Source: Candidatus Izemoplasmatales bacterium (lineage in GTDB: Bacteria; Bacillota_I; Bacilli_A; Izemoplasmatales; Hujiaoplasmataceae). Taken from it: 7,163 nt of DNA. The stretch is taken from contig JAQWBC010000045.1 in NCBI GenBank assembly GCA_028707415.1, forward strand, positions 1 through 7,163, read 5' to 3'. This document shows, piece by piece, positions 1 through 6,507 of this stretch. Both the position numbers and the translations under genes were made by a program. The notes under the pieces are model-generated. The model made no database searches and was not told the DNA's origin. It worked only from the letters and a program-made list of their open reading frames with translations. Position 1 is the stretch's first letter. Every line of letters starts with the position of its first letter.

Positions 1-8
1 CAAATAAC

Positions 9-44
9 TTCTCTAATTATAAACAATCGAAATGACAATGTCAA
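9..44 (-). promoter_or_regulatory. Perfect-consensus sigma-70/sigma-A promoter facing out of the left edge
   Basis: On the minus strand there is a -35 TTGACA (44-39), a spacer of exactly 17 bases, and a -10 TATAAT (21-16). Both hexamers match the consensus completely, and transcription would start at a purine around positions 8-10. The driven gene or RNA lies beyond position 1. An 11-bp inverted repeat, TGACA-T-TGTCA (43-33), overlaps the -35 and could be a repressor site; that part is inference. The promoter lies downstream of the butyrate kinase terminator, so it starts a separate transcription unit. Confidence 0.8.
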
Positions 45-87
45 AGGCTTTATCCGTTTTGAACAGTAAAAAAATGTATTACATATA

Positions 88-99
88 AATCATATGATT
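88..99. repeat. 12-bp perfect palindrome in the intergenic spacer
   Basis: AATCATATGATT is a perfect 12-bp palindrome in the spacer between the operon terminator and the outward promoter, about 80-90 bases upstream of that promoter's predicted start. It has no T-run or GC-rich stem, so it is not a terminator. It could be a binding site for a dimeric regulator, but short AT-rich palindromes also arise by chance. The rest of 45-139 is AT-rich, and I see no gene in it. Confidence 0.3.
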
Positions 100-139
100 A
101 CCCTAAATATTATTGATAGATAATCCACAGTATTGAGAA

Positions 140-160
140 ACCCCCCGTTAAACGGGGGGT
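140..160 (-). terminator. Rho-independent terminator of the branched-chain catabolism operon
   Basis: A ten-base arm (140-149) and its exact reverse complement (151-160) form a hairpin with a six-G/C core, starting 7 bases after the butyrate kinase stop codon. On the minus strand it is followed by TTTCTC, a short and imperfect T-run, so termination rests mainly on the very stable stem. The plus-strand flank (CTATTTGTT) is also T-rich, so it could work in both directions, although I see no convergent gene that needs it. Confidence 0.85.
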
Positions 161-167
161 CTATTTG

Positions 168-1244
168 TTAATATACTTGCAGTTTCTCTTGTTTATTTAG
201 TACGCGTAAAGTCCCTTCAGCTAATGCCCGCATCTCATCTTCGCCCGGAAAAACTTCGACACCCATAATTGGGTTAATATACGAGCGAATCATGTCGACA
301 AACATAGTGCTATAGGCAAGACCACCGGTAAGAATAATCGCATCAATCTTTCCCGAATTGGCGAAATAGAGACTTCCGATTTCTTTGACAACATTATAGG
401 CCATAGCTTGCAAATAAAATTTGGCCTTTTCATCGCCATTGTCGATCCGCTTTTTAATTTCCAGTCCATTGGCGGTACCAATATAGGAAACCAATCCACC
501 TTTACCGACAAGCATTTTTTTAACTTGATCAAGCGTGTATTTACCGGAAAAACATAATTCCACTAATGGAAAACTTGGTAATGTTCCTGTTCTTTCCGGA
601 GAAAATGGACCGGTTCCTCCTAAAGCATTATTTAAATCAACACATCGCCCATTTTTATGAAGCGCTACGGAAATTCCGCCGCCCAAATGGACAACGATTA
701 AATTGAGTTCTTCATACTCGCGATTAACGCTTTTAGCGTACCTTTTAGCAATTGCTTTATGATTAAGTGCGTGAAAAACACTTGTTCTATTAATCGAACT
801 TAGTCCGGAAACGCGAGATATGTCATCTAATTCATCGACAGAAACCGGATTGACAATATAGGCTGGTCGATTTAATTCACGAGCAAAATCAAAAGCAATT
901 ACCGCCCCAAGATTAGAAGCGTGCTGTCCATATTTAGCAATTGACAATTCATCGACCATGTCTTGGGTGACCAAAAAGGTTCCCCCATTGTGAATTGGTT
1001 TTAGCATTCCTCCGCGACCAACAAAGACGTCAATGTCCGATAACTTGTAGTGGTGATCATTGAGAAAATCAATGATTACTTGCTTACGGAAATCTTTCTG
1101 TGAGATGACGGATGAAAACGATTGAATAACTTCGATGTCGTGTTTCAGCGTTTGATCCTGAAGCATTTTGTCGTTATTAAAGATAGCGATTTTTGTGGAA
1201 GTAGAACCGGGATTAATGACGAGTAATAGATAATCCATAACCAC
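168..1244 (-). CDS. buk: Butyrate kinase (branched-chain fatty-acid kinase)
   Basis: Cytoplasmic ASKHA-fold kinase (acetate/butyrate kinase family) that converts butyryl-, isobutyryl- or isovaleryl-phosphate plus ADP to the free acid and ATP, the energy-yielding last step of this operon. Visible motifs are the N-terminal phosphate loop NPGSTST (residues 11-17), VGRGG (75-79), HLGGG (186-190), GTGPFSPERTG (210-220), ILTGG in the adenosine region (304-308) and PGEDEMRALAEG near the C terminus (333-344). At 358 residues it has the usual family length. The chosen start is GTG at 1244, because AGGAG lies 6 bases upstream; an in-frame ATG at 1238 would remove two residues and leave a 12-base spacing. 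It overlaps the end of ptb by 32 bases in another frame, so translation is probably coupled. The neighbours suggest branched acyl phosphates as the main substrates, but residues alone do not distinguish them from butyryl phosphate. Confidence 0.96.
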   Translation of the reverse strand: MVMDYLLLVINPGSTSTKIAIFNNDKMLQDQTLKHDIEVIQSFSSVISQKDFRKQVIIDFLNDHHYKLSDIDVFVGRGGMLKPIHNGGTFLVTQDMVDELSIAKYGQHASNLGAVIAFDFARELNRPAYIVNPVSVDELDDISRVSGLSSINRTSVFHALNHKAIAKRYAKSVNREYEELNLIVVHLGGGISVALHKNGRCVDLNNALGGTGPFSPERTGTLPSFPLVELCFSGKYTLDQVKKMLVGKGGLVSYIGTANGLEIKKRIDNGDEKAKFYLQAMAYNVVKEIGSLYFANSGKIDAIILTGGLAYSTMFVDMIRSYINPIMGVEVFPGEDEMRALAEGTLRVLNKQEKLQVY

Positions 1245-2127
1245 AAATCACTCCTAACGCAATCGAATTGGTCTTCGTTTCGGCTGAATCAGCGCGACTC
1301 GTTAGAACAATCGGTACCTTCGCACCGATAACAATTCCCGCTGCATCAGCATTACCAAGAAAAACGCAGGTCTTGTAAAAGATATTGCCTCCATCTAAAT
1401 TAGGAAAAACGAGGACATCAGCGATTCCCGCGACGGGACTAGTCAAGCCTTTATGTTTAACTGATTCGAGAGAGACAAGATTATCGACAGCAAAAGGACC
1501 ATCAACGACGAAATCTTGCGGGTTAATTTGTAAAAAATAGTTTTTAATCGCACCAGCTTCAACGGTTGATAAAATTTTGGGATTAACCTTTTCCACGGCT
1601 GATACTAACCCGACGTGGGTTTTTTTGTATCCTAAAAGACGAGTCAATTTTACAGCGTTTTCAATAATTAAAATCTTTTCATCAACAGTCGGATAAATAT
1701 TCATTGCTCCATCGGTGGCAAATAAAACGCGATCAAATCCAACAAAAGACACTAAACCAACGTGGGAAAGTAATTTTGCGTCTTTAATGCCCCATTCGCT
1801 ATTAACGACAGCCTTTAGCAGGATTTTAGTATCTAAAAGTCCTTTCATCAGCACATCCGCTTTTTTAGCATTTACTAAATCGACAGCGATTCTGGAGGCT
1901 TTTTCACCATCAATTTCATTGATAATTTCACAAGGTTCAGTGATATTGAGTTTCCGAATTAAATCAGCAATAATTAAGGCATCGCCAATTAAGATTGGGG
2001 ATATGATTCCTAAATCACAAGTTGCTTTTACAGCGTCCATAACAAACTCATCATGGGCAAAGACGACAGCTATTCGTTGCTTAGGCAATGATTTTGCCTT
2101 TACTAATAACTCGTTAACTGATTTCAC
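1213..2127 (-). CDS. ptb: Phosphate butyryltransferase (branched acyl-CoA phosphotransacylase)
   Basis: Transfers the acyl group of butyryl-, isobutyryl- or isovaleryl-CoA to inorganic phosphate, releasing CoA and the acyl phosphate that butyrate kinase uses. The 304-residue protein is the right size for the phosphate acetyl/butyryltransferase family. It shows the MKG motif (95-97), ATDGAMN (137-143), a VDGP segment (208-211), FPNLDGGNIFYK (241-252) and the C-terminal block PIVLTSRADSAETK (272-285). The start is GTG at 2127, supported by AAGGAG (2140-2135) 7 bases upstream; that site is formed by the last codons of the gamma-subunit gene. Only 4 bases separate the two genes. The C terminus runs 32 bases into buk. 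Ptb next to Buk is a standard pairing, and the position after an oxidoreductase that makes acyl-CoA gives the flow of substrate. Confidence 0.95.
   Translation of the reverse strand: MKSVNELLVKAKSLPKQRIAVVFAHDEFVMDAVKATCDLGIISPILIGDALIIADLIRKLNITEPCEIINEIDGEKASRIAVDLVNAKKADVLMKGLLDTKILLKAVVNSEWGIKDAKLLSHVGLVSFVGFDRVLFATDGAMNIYPTVDEKILIIENAVKLTRLLGYKKTHVGLVSAVEKVNPKILSTVEAGAIKNYFLQINPQDFVVDGPFAVDNLVSLESVKHKGLTSPVAGIADVLVFPNLDGGNIFYKTCVFLGNADAAGIVIGAKVPIVLTSRADSAETKTNSIALGVICGYGLSITRH
1251..1255 (-). promoter_or_regulatory. Ribosome binding site deciding the buk start
   Basis: AGGAG on the minus strand lies inside the end of ptb, 6 bases before a GTG (1244) and 12 before an ATG (1238). The spacing favours the GTG start for butyrate kinase. 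Both alternatives keep the whole phosphate loop, so the difference is two N-terminal residues. Confidence 0.6.
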
Positions 2128-2131
2128 TGTC

Positions 2132-2686
2132 TCACTCCTTAACCTGAATCATCGCTTCTCTTCCAGCTTGAATTGCCTGTTTATTAATTCCTAACAAGTG
2201 AGCTTTCTTTTCACCGAGAAACTTTTCTAATACCTTTTCAATCGTCTGATCACTAAACAGACCAGAAAACTCCATATAAGCTCCAAGCATTGCCATGTTA
2301 CTAACTTGAATCGTACCTAAATTAACAGCGATATCATTGACTGGGATTCCATAAGCTTTGATTCCCGATTTAATAACCGGATCTTTAATCATGGAAGAAT
2401 TATATAAAATAATACCATTATCAACAACCATGTTCATGTATTTAGTGAGTGATGGCAGATTGAAAGCAATAAGTACATCGGCATTAGCAAACACAGGTGA
2501 AGCAATCGTTTTGGTTGAGACGATAACGGAACAATTAGCCGTTCCGCCACGGGTTTCTGGCCCATATGACGGTACCCATAAACTAAACATATTGTCATGC
2601 GTTGCACAATAGGCAATCAGTTGCCCGGTCATCATGACGCCTTGACCGCCAAAACCAGCGACTCTGATATTGATAGCTTTACACAT
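2132..2686 (-). CDS. 2-oxoacid:ferredoxin oxidoreductase, gamma subunit (VorC/KorC type)
   Basis: Gamma subunit of the four-subunit oxidoreductase that oxidatively decarboxylates branched 2-oxoacids to acyl-CoA. It belongs to the pyruvate ferredoxin oxidoreductase gamma family, the domain known to contribute to CoA binding. The 184-residue protein carries the N-terminal glycine loop GFGGQG (11-16), the characteristic SYGPETRGGTANCSV block (40-54) and NMAMLGA (130-136). It overlaps the 3' end of the beta gene by 8 bases, and its ribosome binding site lies within the last beta codons. The stop codon is TGA (2134-2132), directly after a sequence that serves as the ptb ribosome binding site. Reading through it would run into ptb out of frame, so TGA is a stop in this genome. 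Confidence 0.93.
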   Translation of the reverse strand: MCKAINIRVAGFGGQGVMMTGQLIAYCATHDNMFSLWVPSYGPETRGGTANCSVIVSTKTIASPVFANADVLIAFNLPSLTKYMNMVVDNGIILYNSSMIKDPVIKSGIKAYGIPVNDIAVNLGTIQVSNMAMLGAYMEFSGLFSDQTIEKVLEKFLGEKKAHLLGINKQAIQAGREAMIQVKE

Positions 2687-3431
2687 TTGCTTCTTCCCCC
2701 TTATCCTTAAAAACTTTTAATGGAAAAACGGGGGTCATTTTTTCTTCTATCCATTTTAAAGCGTCAACAGGAGTCATTCCCCAGTTAACTGGACAACTAG
2801 ATAATACTTCAATCATTGTGAATCCTTTTTTCTCCATTTGGTAAGTGAAAGCCTTTTTTATGGCTTTCTTGGCATTACGAACTTGACGAGGATTATAAAC
2901 AGAAACCCGTTCCAAATAGGCAACGCCTTCGATTTGAGAGAACATTTCGCTGATGTGGATGGGATTTCCATGAACATCGGCTTTGCGTCCCGTCTGTGAA
3001 GTCGTTGTCTTTTGACCAATCAAAGATGTTGGGGCCATTTGGCCGCCAGTCATTCCATAAATACAGTTATTGATAAAAATAACGGTAATATTTTCACTGC
3101 GGTTAGCCGCATGAATTGTTTCAGCAATCCCAATTGATGCTAAATCACCATCGCCTTGATATGTGAAAACAATCCGGTCCGGAAGATTTCTTTTTACGCC
3201 AGTCGCGACAGCACATGCACGACCATGAGCGGCCTGCACGGCATCAACATTAAAGAACTTATAGGAAAATACCGAACAGCCAACGCTGGCAATTGCGATT
3301 GTCTCACCTAAAACACCAAGCTCCGCCAATACTTCCGCAACCAGTTTGTGAACAATCCCATGAGTACAACCCGGGCAATATGATAGTGGAGTATCAGTTA
3401 AACCATTAGTTTTCTTGTATTTAATTTCCAT
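2679..3431 (-). CDS. 2-oxoacid:ferredoxin oxidoreductase, beta subunit (thiamine diphosphate domain)
   Basis: Catalytic beta subunit that binds thiamine diphosphate and attacks the 2-oxoacid carbonyl. The 250-residue sequence shows the family's N-terminal CPGC (C19, C22) followed by HG, AHGRA (68-72), the diphosphate/Mg2+ motif GDGDLASIG (93-101) with the conserved asparagines at 121-122, and YGMTGGQMAPTS (125-136). A late SSCPVNWGMTP block (211-221) is typical of the KorB/VorA group. It starts one base into the alpha gene's stop codon (TAATG at 3433-3429), with a weak GGTGG-type ribosome site, so it is probably translated by re-initiation. Sequence alone does not separate 2-oxoglutarate from branched-chain 2-oxoacids; leucine dehydrogenase and Ptb/Buk in the same operon point to the latter. 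Confidence 0.94.
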   Translation of the reverse strand: MEIKYKKTNGLTDTPLSYCPGCTHGIVHKLVAEVLAELGVLGETIAIASVGCSVFSYKFFNVDAVQAAHGRACAVATGVKRNLPDRIVFTYQGDGDLASIGIAETIHAANRSENITVIFINNCIYGMTGGQMAPTSLIGQKTTTSQTGRKADVHGNPIHISEMFSQIEGVAYLERVSVYNPRQVRNAKKAIKKAFTYQMEKKGFTMIEVLSSCPVNWGMTPVDALKWIEEKMTPVFPLKVFKDKGEEANV

Positions 3432-4501
3432 TATTTCACCACCAAGTCTTTAAAATGTCCAATGGCATTTACTACATCGGAAGGATCGGGAACTACGCCG
3501 CCGGCACGACCGTAAAAACCAATCGGATATTTACCATTGTTAGCGACGATAACATCGGTCAACATTTGTCCGAGATTCATTTCAACAACTAAAATTCCCT
3601 TTAAATGTGGAGCATCAATCGTTTCAAAAGCCCGATTGGGGAATGGCCAAAGTGAAATCGGTCGGATGATACCGACGCGAATTTTCTTTTCCGCTAAGGT
3701 TTCGATTGCAGACCGACAAACCCTTGACATCGTTCCAAAAGCAACGATGACATAATCCGGATCTTCCATATTGATTAATTCATAACGAGTGTCATTAATA
3801 ATAACCTTATCATATTTTTTCTTAAGAGCTAGATTATGGGCTTCAAGTTCAGCTGATTCTAAATATAATGAATTTACGACATTGCGGCGACTATGATGAT
3901 TCGTTCCGGTTGTCGCAAAATCTTTTTCGGGAAGGAAACGTTTTTTTACCGGCTTAGTCAAATCGACTGATTCCATCATTTGACCGATCAATCCATCCAC
4001 AAGAATCATGACCGGATTGCGATAATAGTCCGCAATATCAAAGGCTTCTTTCATAATATCAATCGTTTCCTGAATCGTTTCCGGAGCGAAAACGATAACA
4101 TGATAATCACCGTTTCCTCCGCCTCTTGTTGCTTGATTATAGTCACCTTGCGATGGTTGAATACTCCCGAGTCCAGGTCCTCCACGCATGACTGAACAAA
4201 TAACGCACGGTAATTCACTACCGCAGAGATAAGTAATTCCTTCTTGTTTTAAAGCGATTCCCGGTGAAGACGATGATGTCATAGCTCTAAATCCGGCTGC
4301 GGCAGCACCATATACCATATTAATCGCTGCAACTTCCGATTCGGATTGGACAAAAACCTTTCCTTCTTCGAGCATGTAACGCGATAAATATTCGGGGACT
4401 TCGTTTTGGGGAGTGATCGGATAACCAAAGAAAGCATCAAGACCTCCGAGCATTGCCGCTCTGGCAATGGCTTCGTTGCCTTTCATTAATTGTTTAGCCA
4501 T
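3431..4501 (-). CDS. vorB: 2-oxoacid:ferredoxin oxidoreductase, alpha subunit (3-methyl-2-oxobutanoate dehydrogenase VorB type)
   Basis: Alpha subunit of the branched-chain 2-oxoacid:ferredoxin oxidoreductase, which works with beta, gamma and the ferredoxin-like subunit. The 356 residues contain an N-terminal pyrimidine-binding domain (about 10-240) with GYPITPQNEVPEY (26-38), a Glu-rich QSESEVAA turn (52-59), TSSSSPG (75-81) and GGPGLG (107-112). A C-terminal domain (about 245-345) has VAFGTMSR (253-260) and GRAGG (331-335). The YPITPQNEVPEY form is, from memory of the family, closer to VorB than to the 2-oxoglutarate enzyme KorA. The ATG shares one base with the ferredoxin-gene stop (TAATG, 4503-4499), and GGAGG lies 10 bases upstream at 4516-4512. 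The basic segment NHHSRR (201-206) sits in the variable linker. Confidence 0.94.
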   Translation of the reverse strand: MAKQLMKGNEAIARAAMLGGLDAFFGYPITPQNEVPEYLSRYMLEEGKVFVQSESEVAAINMVYGAAAAGFRAMTSSSSPGIALKQEGITYLCGSELPCVICSVMRGGPGLGSIQPSQGDYNQATRGGGNGDYHVIVFAPETIQETIDIMKEAFDIADYYRNPVMILVDGLIGQMMESVDLTKPVKKRFLPEKDFATTGTNHHSRRNVVNSLYLESAELEAHNLALKKKYDKVIINDTRYELINMEDPDYVIVAFGTMSRVCRSAIETLAEKKIRVGIIRPISLWPFPNRAFETIDAPHLKGILVVEMNLGQMLTDVIVANNGKYPIGFYGRAGGVVPDPSDVVNAIGHFKDLVVK

Positions 4502-4719
4502 TAGTTATTAACCTCCACCGTGATAATTGAATCAGGACACATAAGCGCGCAAGTTGCACAAGCGATGCATTTGTCCGGATCCGTGATTTTAACAATGTTG
4601 TAACCTGATTGATTCATCGAGCTTTTGTCGAGATAAAGAATTTTCACCGGGCAAAAAGCGACGCATAACCCGCAGCCTTTGCATTTCTCGGTTTCAAACG
4701 TCAGTATTCCTTTTGGCAT
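4501..4719 (-). CDS. 2[4Fe-4S] ferredoxin-like delta subunit of the 2-oxoacid oxidoreductase
   Basis: Small electron-transfer subunit (VorD/KorD type) that moves electrons from the thiamine centre of the beta subunit to external ferredoxin. The 72-residue protein has two classical cluster-binding motifs, C13-x2-C16-x2-C19-x3-C23 and C51-x2-C54-x2-C57-x3-C61, each followed by Pro, as expected for two [4Fe-4S] clusters. There is no signal peptide or membrane segment. The start at 4719 has a strong TAAGGAGG site 5 bases upstream, which overlaps the stop codon of the ATPase gene; this is one of the best ribosome sites in the operon. The delta-alpha-beta-gamma gene order is common for the four-subunit enzymes. 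It could also serve as a free ferredoxin, but its position makes a subunit role more likely. Confidence 0.93.
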   Translation of the reverse strand: MPKGILTFETEKCKGCGLCVAFCPVKILYLDKSSMNQSGYNIVKITDPDKCIACATCALMCPDSIITVEVNN

Positions 4720-4729
4720 GAGTTCCTCC

Positions 4730-5380
4730 TTATAGCCAATGTTTATTAAAGTATAGTTTTAAAATGATTTTTTCGCCTGCCACTTGAAGATCGTCGCGAT
4801 CAAGAGAAGCGACGATTCCCGTATAAACAATCGGCAGTTTTGTTGCTTTAGCGACGATTTGTAATACTTCTTCGCCCGCTATAACATCTTCAACGGTTGT
4901 TTCTTTAAGAAAATTGCTATTGTTGATGAGTCCGGTCGGTTTTACGCCTCCCGATGTTTCAATAATTTGGATTTCTTCAATGATTTTTTCAGCTGTGTTT
5001 GTGACTTCACGATTAATGTTTACGCAGAACAAAAGGTCTACCTCCGCGTTGGGAAGGTAATCCTTGAATTGCCTGATTAATCTCGCTCCCGAACCAGAAC
5101 CGCCCAAATCATAGACGGCAGAAAGGGACTGGTCGTGAAAAGGAATATATACTTCTTTTGCTAAAAACGGTAGGTCTGCATGGGGCGAATTGATTAAACC
5201 TGAAGAGATGGTTCTGATTCCTAATTCTTTAAGTAGTGGTTCTTGTTCTCGACTGCGAAAGTAGGGATTTACAATATCAAGATCAACTAAGATATTAACG
5301 CGTTTTTGAATTGCGAGATTGAGTGCAACCTCGGTTTTTCCACTGCCAAAATACCCAGTAACAAAAGTGATTCGTTTCAT
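4730..5380 (-). CDS. SIMIBI-type P-loop ATPase of unknown function within the oxidoreductase operon
   Basis: A 216-residue soluble nucleotide-binding protein resembling the CobQ/MinD/ParA group. It has a canonical Walker A GYFGSGKT (9-16, Lys15) immediately after a hydrophobic strand, an acidic LVDLD (31-35) followed by NPYFRSRE (38-45), a switch-like VYDLGGSGSGA (89-99), and NINREVT (121-127). A GLINNSN segment (150-156) sits where base-recognition residues are found in related NTPases. It lacks the additional lysine of the deviant ParA/MinD Walker A (KGGxGKT). No DNA-binding or membrane-targeting segment is visible. It begins 3 bases after the leucine dehydrogenase stop with no recognisable Shine-Dalgarno, so translation probably depends on coupling. 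I recall similar ATP-binding proteins next to Vor-type genes in anaerobes but cannot confirm it here. Assembly or insertion of iron-sulfur clusters into the enzyme is one inference; no function is established. Confidence 0.85.
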   Translation of the reverse strand: MKRITFVTGYFGSGKTEVALNLAIQKRVNILVDLDIVNPYFRSREQEPLLKELGIRTISSGLINSPHADLPFLAKEVYIPFHDQSLSAVYDLGGSGSGARLIRQFKDYLPNAEVDLLFCVNINREVTNTAEKIIEEIQIIETSGGVKPTGLINNSNFLKETTVEDVIAGEEVLQIVAKATKLPIVYTGIVASLDRDDLQVAGEKIILKLYFNKHWL

Positions 5381-5383
5381 TTG

Positions 5384-6454
5384 TTAATACGGGATATAAT
5401 TGGCATGTAAATGATTTATCGTTCTCATTCGATTTTTGGCATAAATGTTAGCTGCGGTATTGGTATCGGTATTTTCTTTTTCGGCAATCGTAAAGATTTC
5501 TAATAAACGATCATAAATTTTCTCGGTGTCACGCATTGCTTTTTCCGCATTATAACCAACAATTTCATGGTAAACATTGATTAGTCCGCCCGCATTGATG
5601 ACAAAATCAGGTGCATAAACGATGCCTTTTTCTTTTATCATCGCACCATGTTTTTCTTCATCAAATAAAACGTTGTTAGCCGAACCGGCAATGACTTTTG
5701 CTTTGATGCGGGGGATACTGACATCATTGAGAATCGCGCCAAAAGCGCAAGGCGAAAAGACGTCAACGTCTAAATCGTATATTTTATCAGGATCGACTAA
5801 TTCTACTTCTGGGTGTTCTGAATTCATTCTTTCAATGTGTACGGGATTAATTTCTGAGAAATAAATTTTCTTAGCTTTCGCTTCAACGAGTTTTTTAATT
5901 AAATAATATCCGGTTTGACCTGCGCCTTGGACGGCAAAGGTGTATTGTGAGATATCATCATTACCAAATGCATATTTCAATGAAGCACGAATACCATGAT
6001 AAACCCCAATTGCCGTTATCGGTGACGGATTTCCTGATCGACCCTCAAGACCAACGACGTGATCGGTTTCCATGTAAACGTAATCCATATCTTTCGTATT
6101 AGTGTTGACATCTTCAGCGGTAATATACCGGCCGTTTAGACTCTGAACATAACGTCCAAGGGCACGGAAATACGCTTCGTTTTTTACCTTACTAGCATCA
6201 CCAATCAAAACGGTTTTCCCACCACCAAGATTTAAACCGGCAGCTGCAGCTTTAAAGGTCATTCCTCGAGCAAGTCGCAAGCAATCAAGCACGGCGTCAT
6301 CTTCAGATGCGTAATTCCATAATCTCGTTCCGCCAAGTGCTGGACCAAGTGTTGTGTCATGGATGCAAGTGATGCCTTTGAGTCCGGTAGTCTTGTCGTA
6401 AAAATAAATCAACTGTTCGTACCCGTATTTTTCCATGTAATCAAACTTGTTCAT
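5384..6454 (-). CDS. bcd: Leucine dehydrogenase (branched-chain amino acid dehydrogenase)
   Basis: NAD-dependent oxidative deamination of leucine, valine and isoleucine to 2-oxoacids, and the reverse amination; this is the entry step of the operon. The 356-residue protein belongs to the Glu/Leu/Phe/Val dehydrogenase family. It has substrate-binding Lys68 in GMTFKAA, catalytic Lys80 in GLNLGGGKTV, Asp115 in TAEDV, SGNPSP (140-145), and the Rossmann loop GAGQTG (177-182) with an acidic residue, Glu201, after the second strand (NAD preference). PCAFGA (235-240), GSANN (257-261) and PDFVINAGGLINV (282-294) also match. Lys68 and Lys80 fall on the same numbers as in Bacillus leucine dehydrogenases. 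The loop ends in Gly where I recall GxGxxA as usual for Leu dehydrogenases, a small deviation. The start at 6454 is preceded by AAAGGAGG with a 5-base spacing, and it is the first gene after the promoter. Confidence 0.95.
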   Translation of the reverse strand: MNKFDYMEKYGYEQLIYFYDKTTGLKGITCIHDTTLGPALGGTRLWNYASEDDAVLDCLRLARGMTFKAAAAGLNLGGGKTVLIGDASKVKNEAYFRALGRYVQSLNGRYITAEDVNTNTKDMDYVYMETDHVVGLEGRSGNPSPITAIGVYHGIRASLKYAFGNDDISQYTFAVQGAGQTGYYLIKKLVEAKAKKIYFSEINPVHIERMNSEHPEVELVDPDKIYDLDVDVFSPCAFGAILNDVSIPRIKAKVIAGSANNVLFDEEKHGAMIKEKGIVYAPDFVINAGGLINVYHEIVGYNAEKAMRDTEKIYDRLLEIFTIAEKENTDTNTAANIYAKNRMRTINHLHANYIPY

Positions 6455-6488
6455 ACTTTCCTCCTTTGTTATTTTATTGTATCTTGTC

Positions 6489-6502
6489 AGAAAACGCTTA
6501 CA
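6489..6502 (-). promoter_or_regulatory. cre-like operator (CcpA catabolite repression) at the operon start site
   Basis: TGTAAGCGTTTTCT on the minus strand matches 13 of 14 positions of the cre consensus TGWAANCGNTNWCA (last base T instead of A). It lies directly downstream of the -10 box and covers the predicted start of transcription, a position where bound CcpA would block RNA polymerase. It predicts repression of branched-chain amino acid breakdown when a preferred sugar is present. A weak CodY-like match overlaps it (6482-6496, 10 of 15 positions), too poor to call. Confidence 0.65.
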
Positions 6503-6507
6503 CGAAT

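Noticed and set aside
1..69. Open plus-strand frame of 22 codons ending in TAA at 67-69, possible tail of a convergent gene
   Set aside because: It is too short to recognise, and a perfect minus-strand promoter occupies the same bases, which points to an intergenic region.
2132..2134. TGA possibly read as tryptophan (code 4)
   Set aside because: Reading on would extend the gamma subunit out of frame into ptb, while the protein ends here at normal family length and Trp is coded by TGG throughout.
1715..2194. Plus-strand open frame of 159 codons opposite ptb
   Set aside because: It lies antisense to a well-supported gene, has no family-like motifs, and looks like a shadow of ptb codon use; the same holds for the other antisense frames.
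6482..6496. CodY box overlapping the cre site
   Set aside because: Only 10 of 15 positions match the consensus; biologically sensible but too weak to list as a feature.
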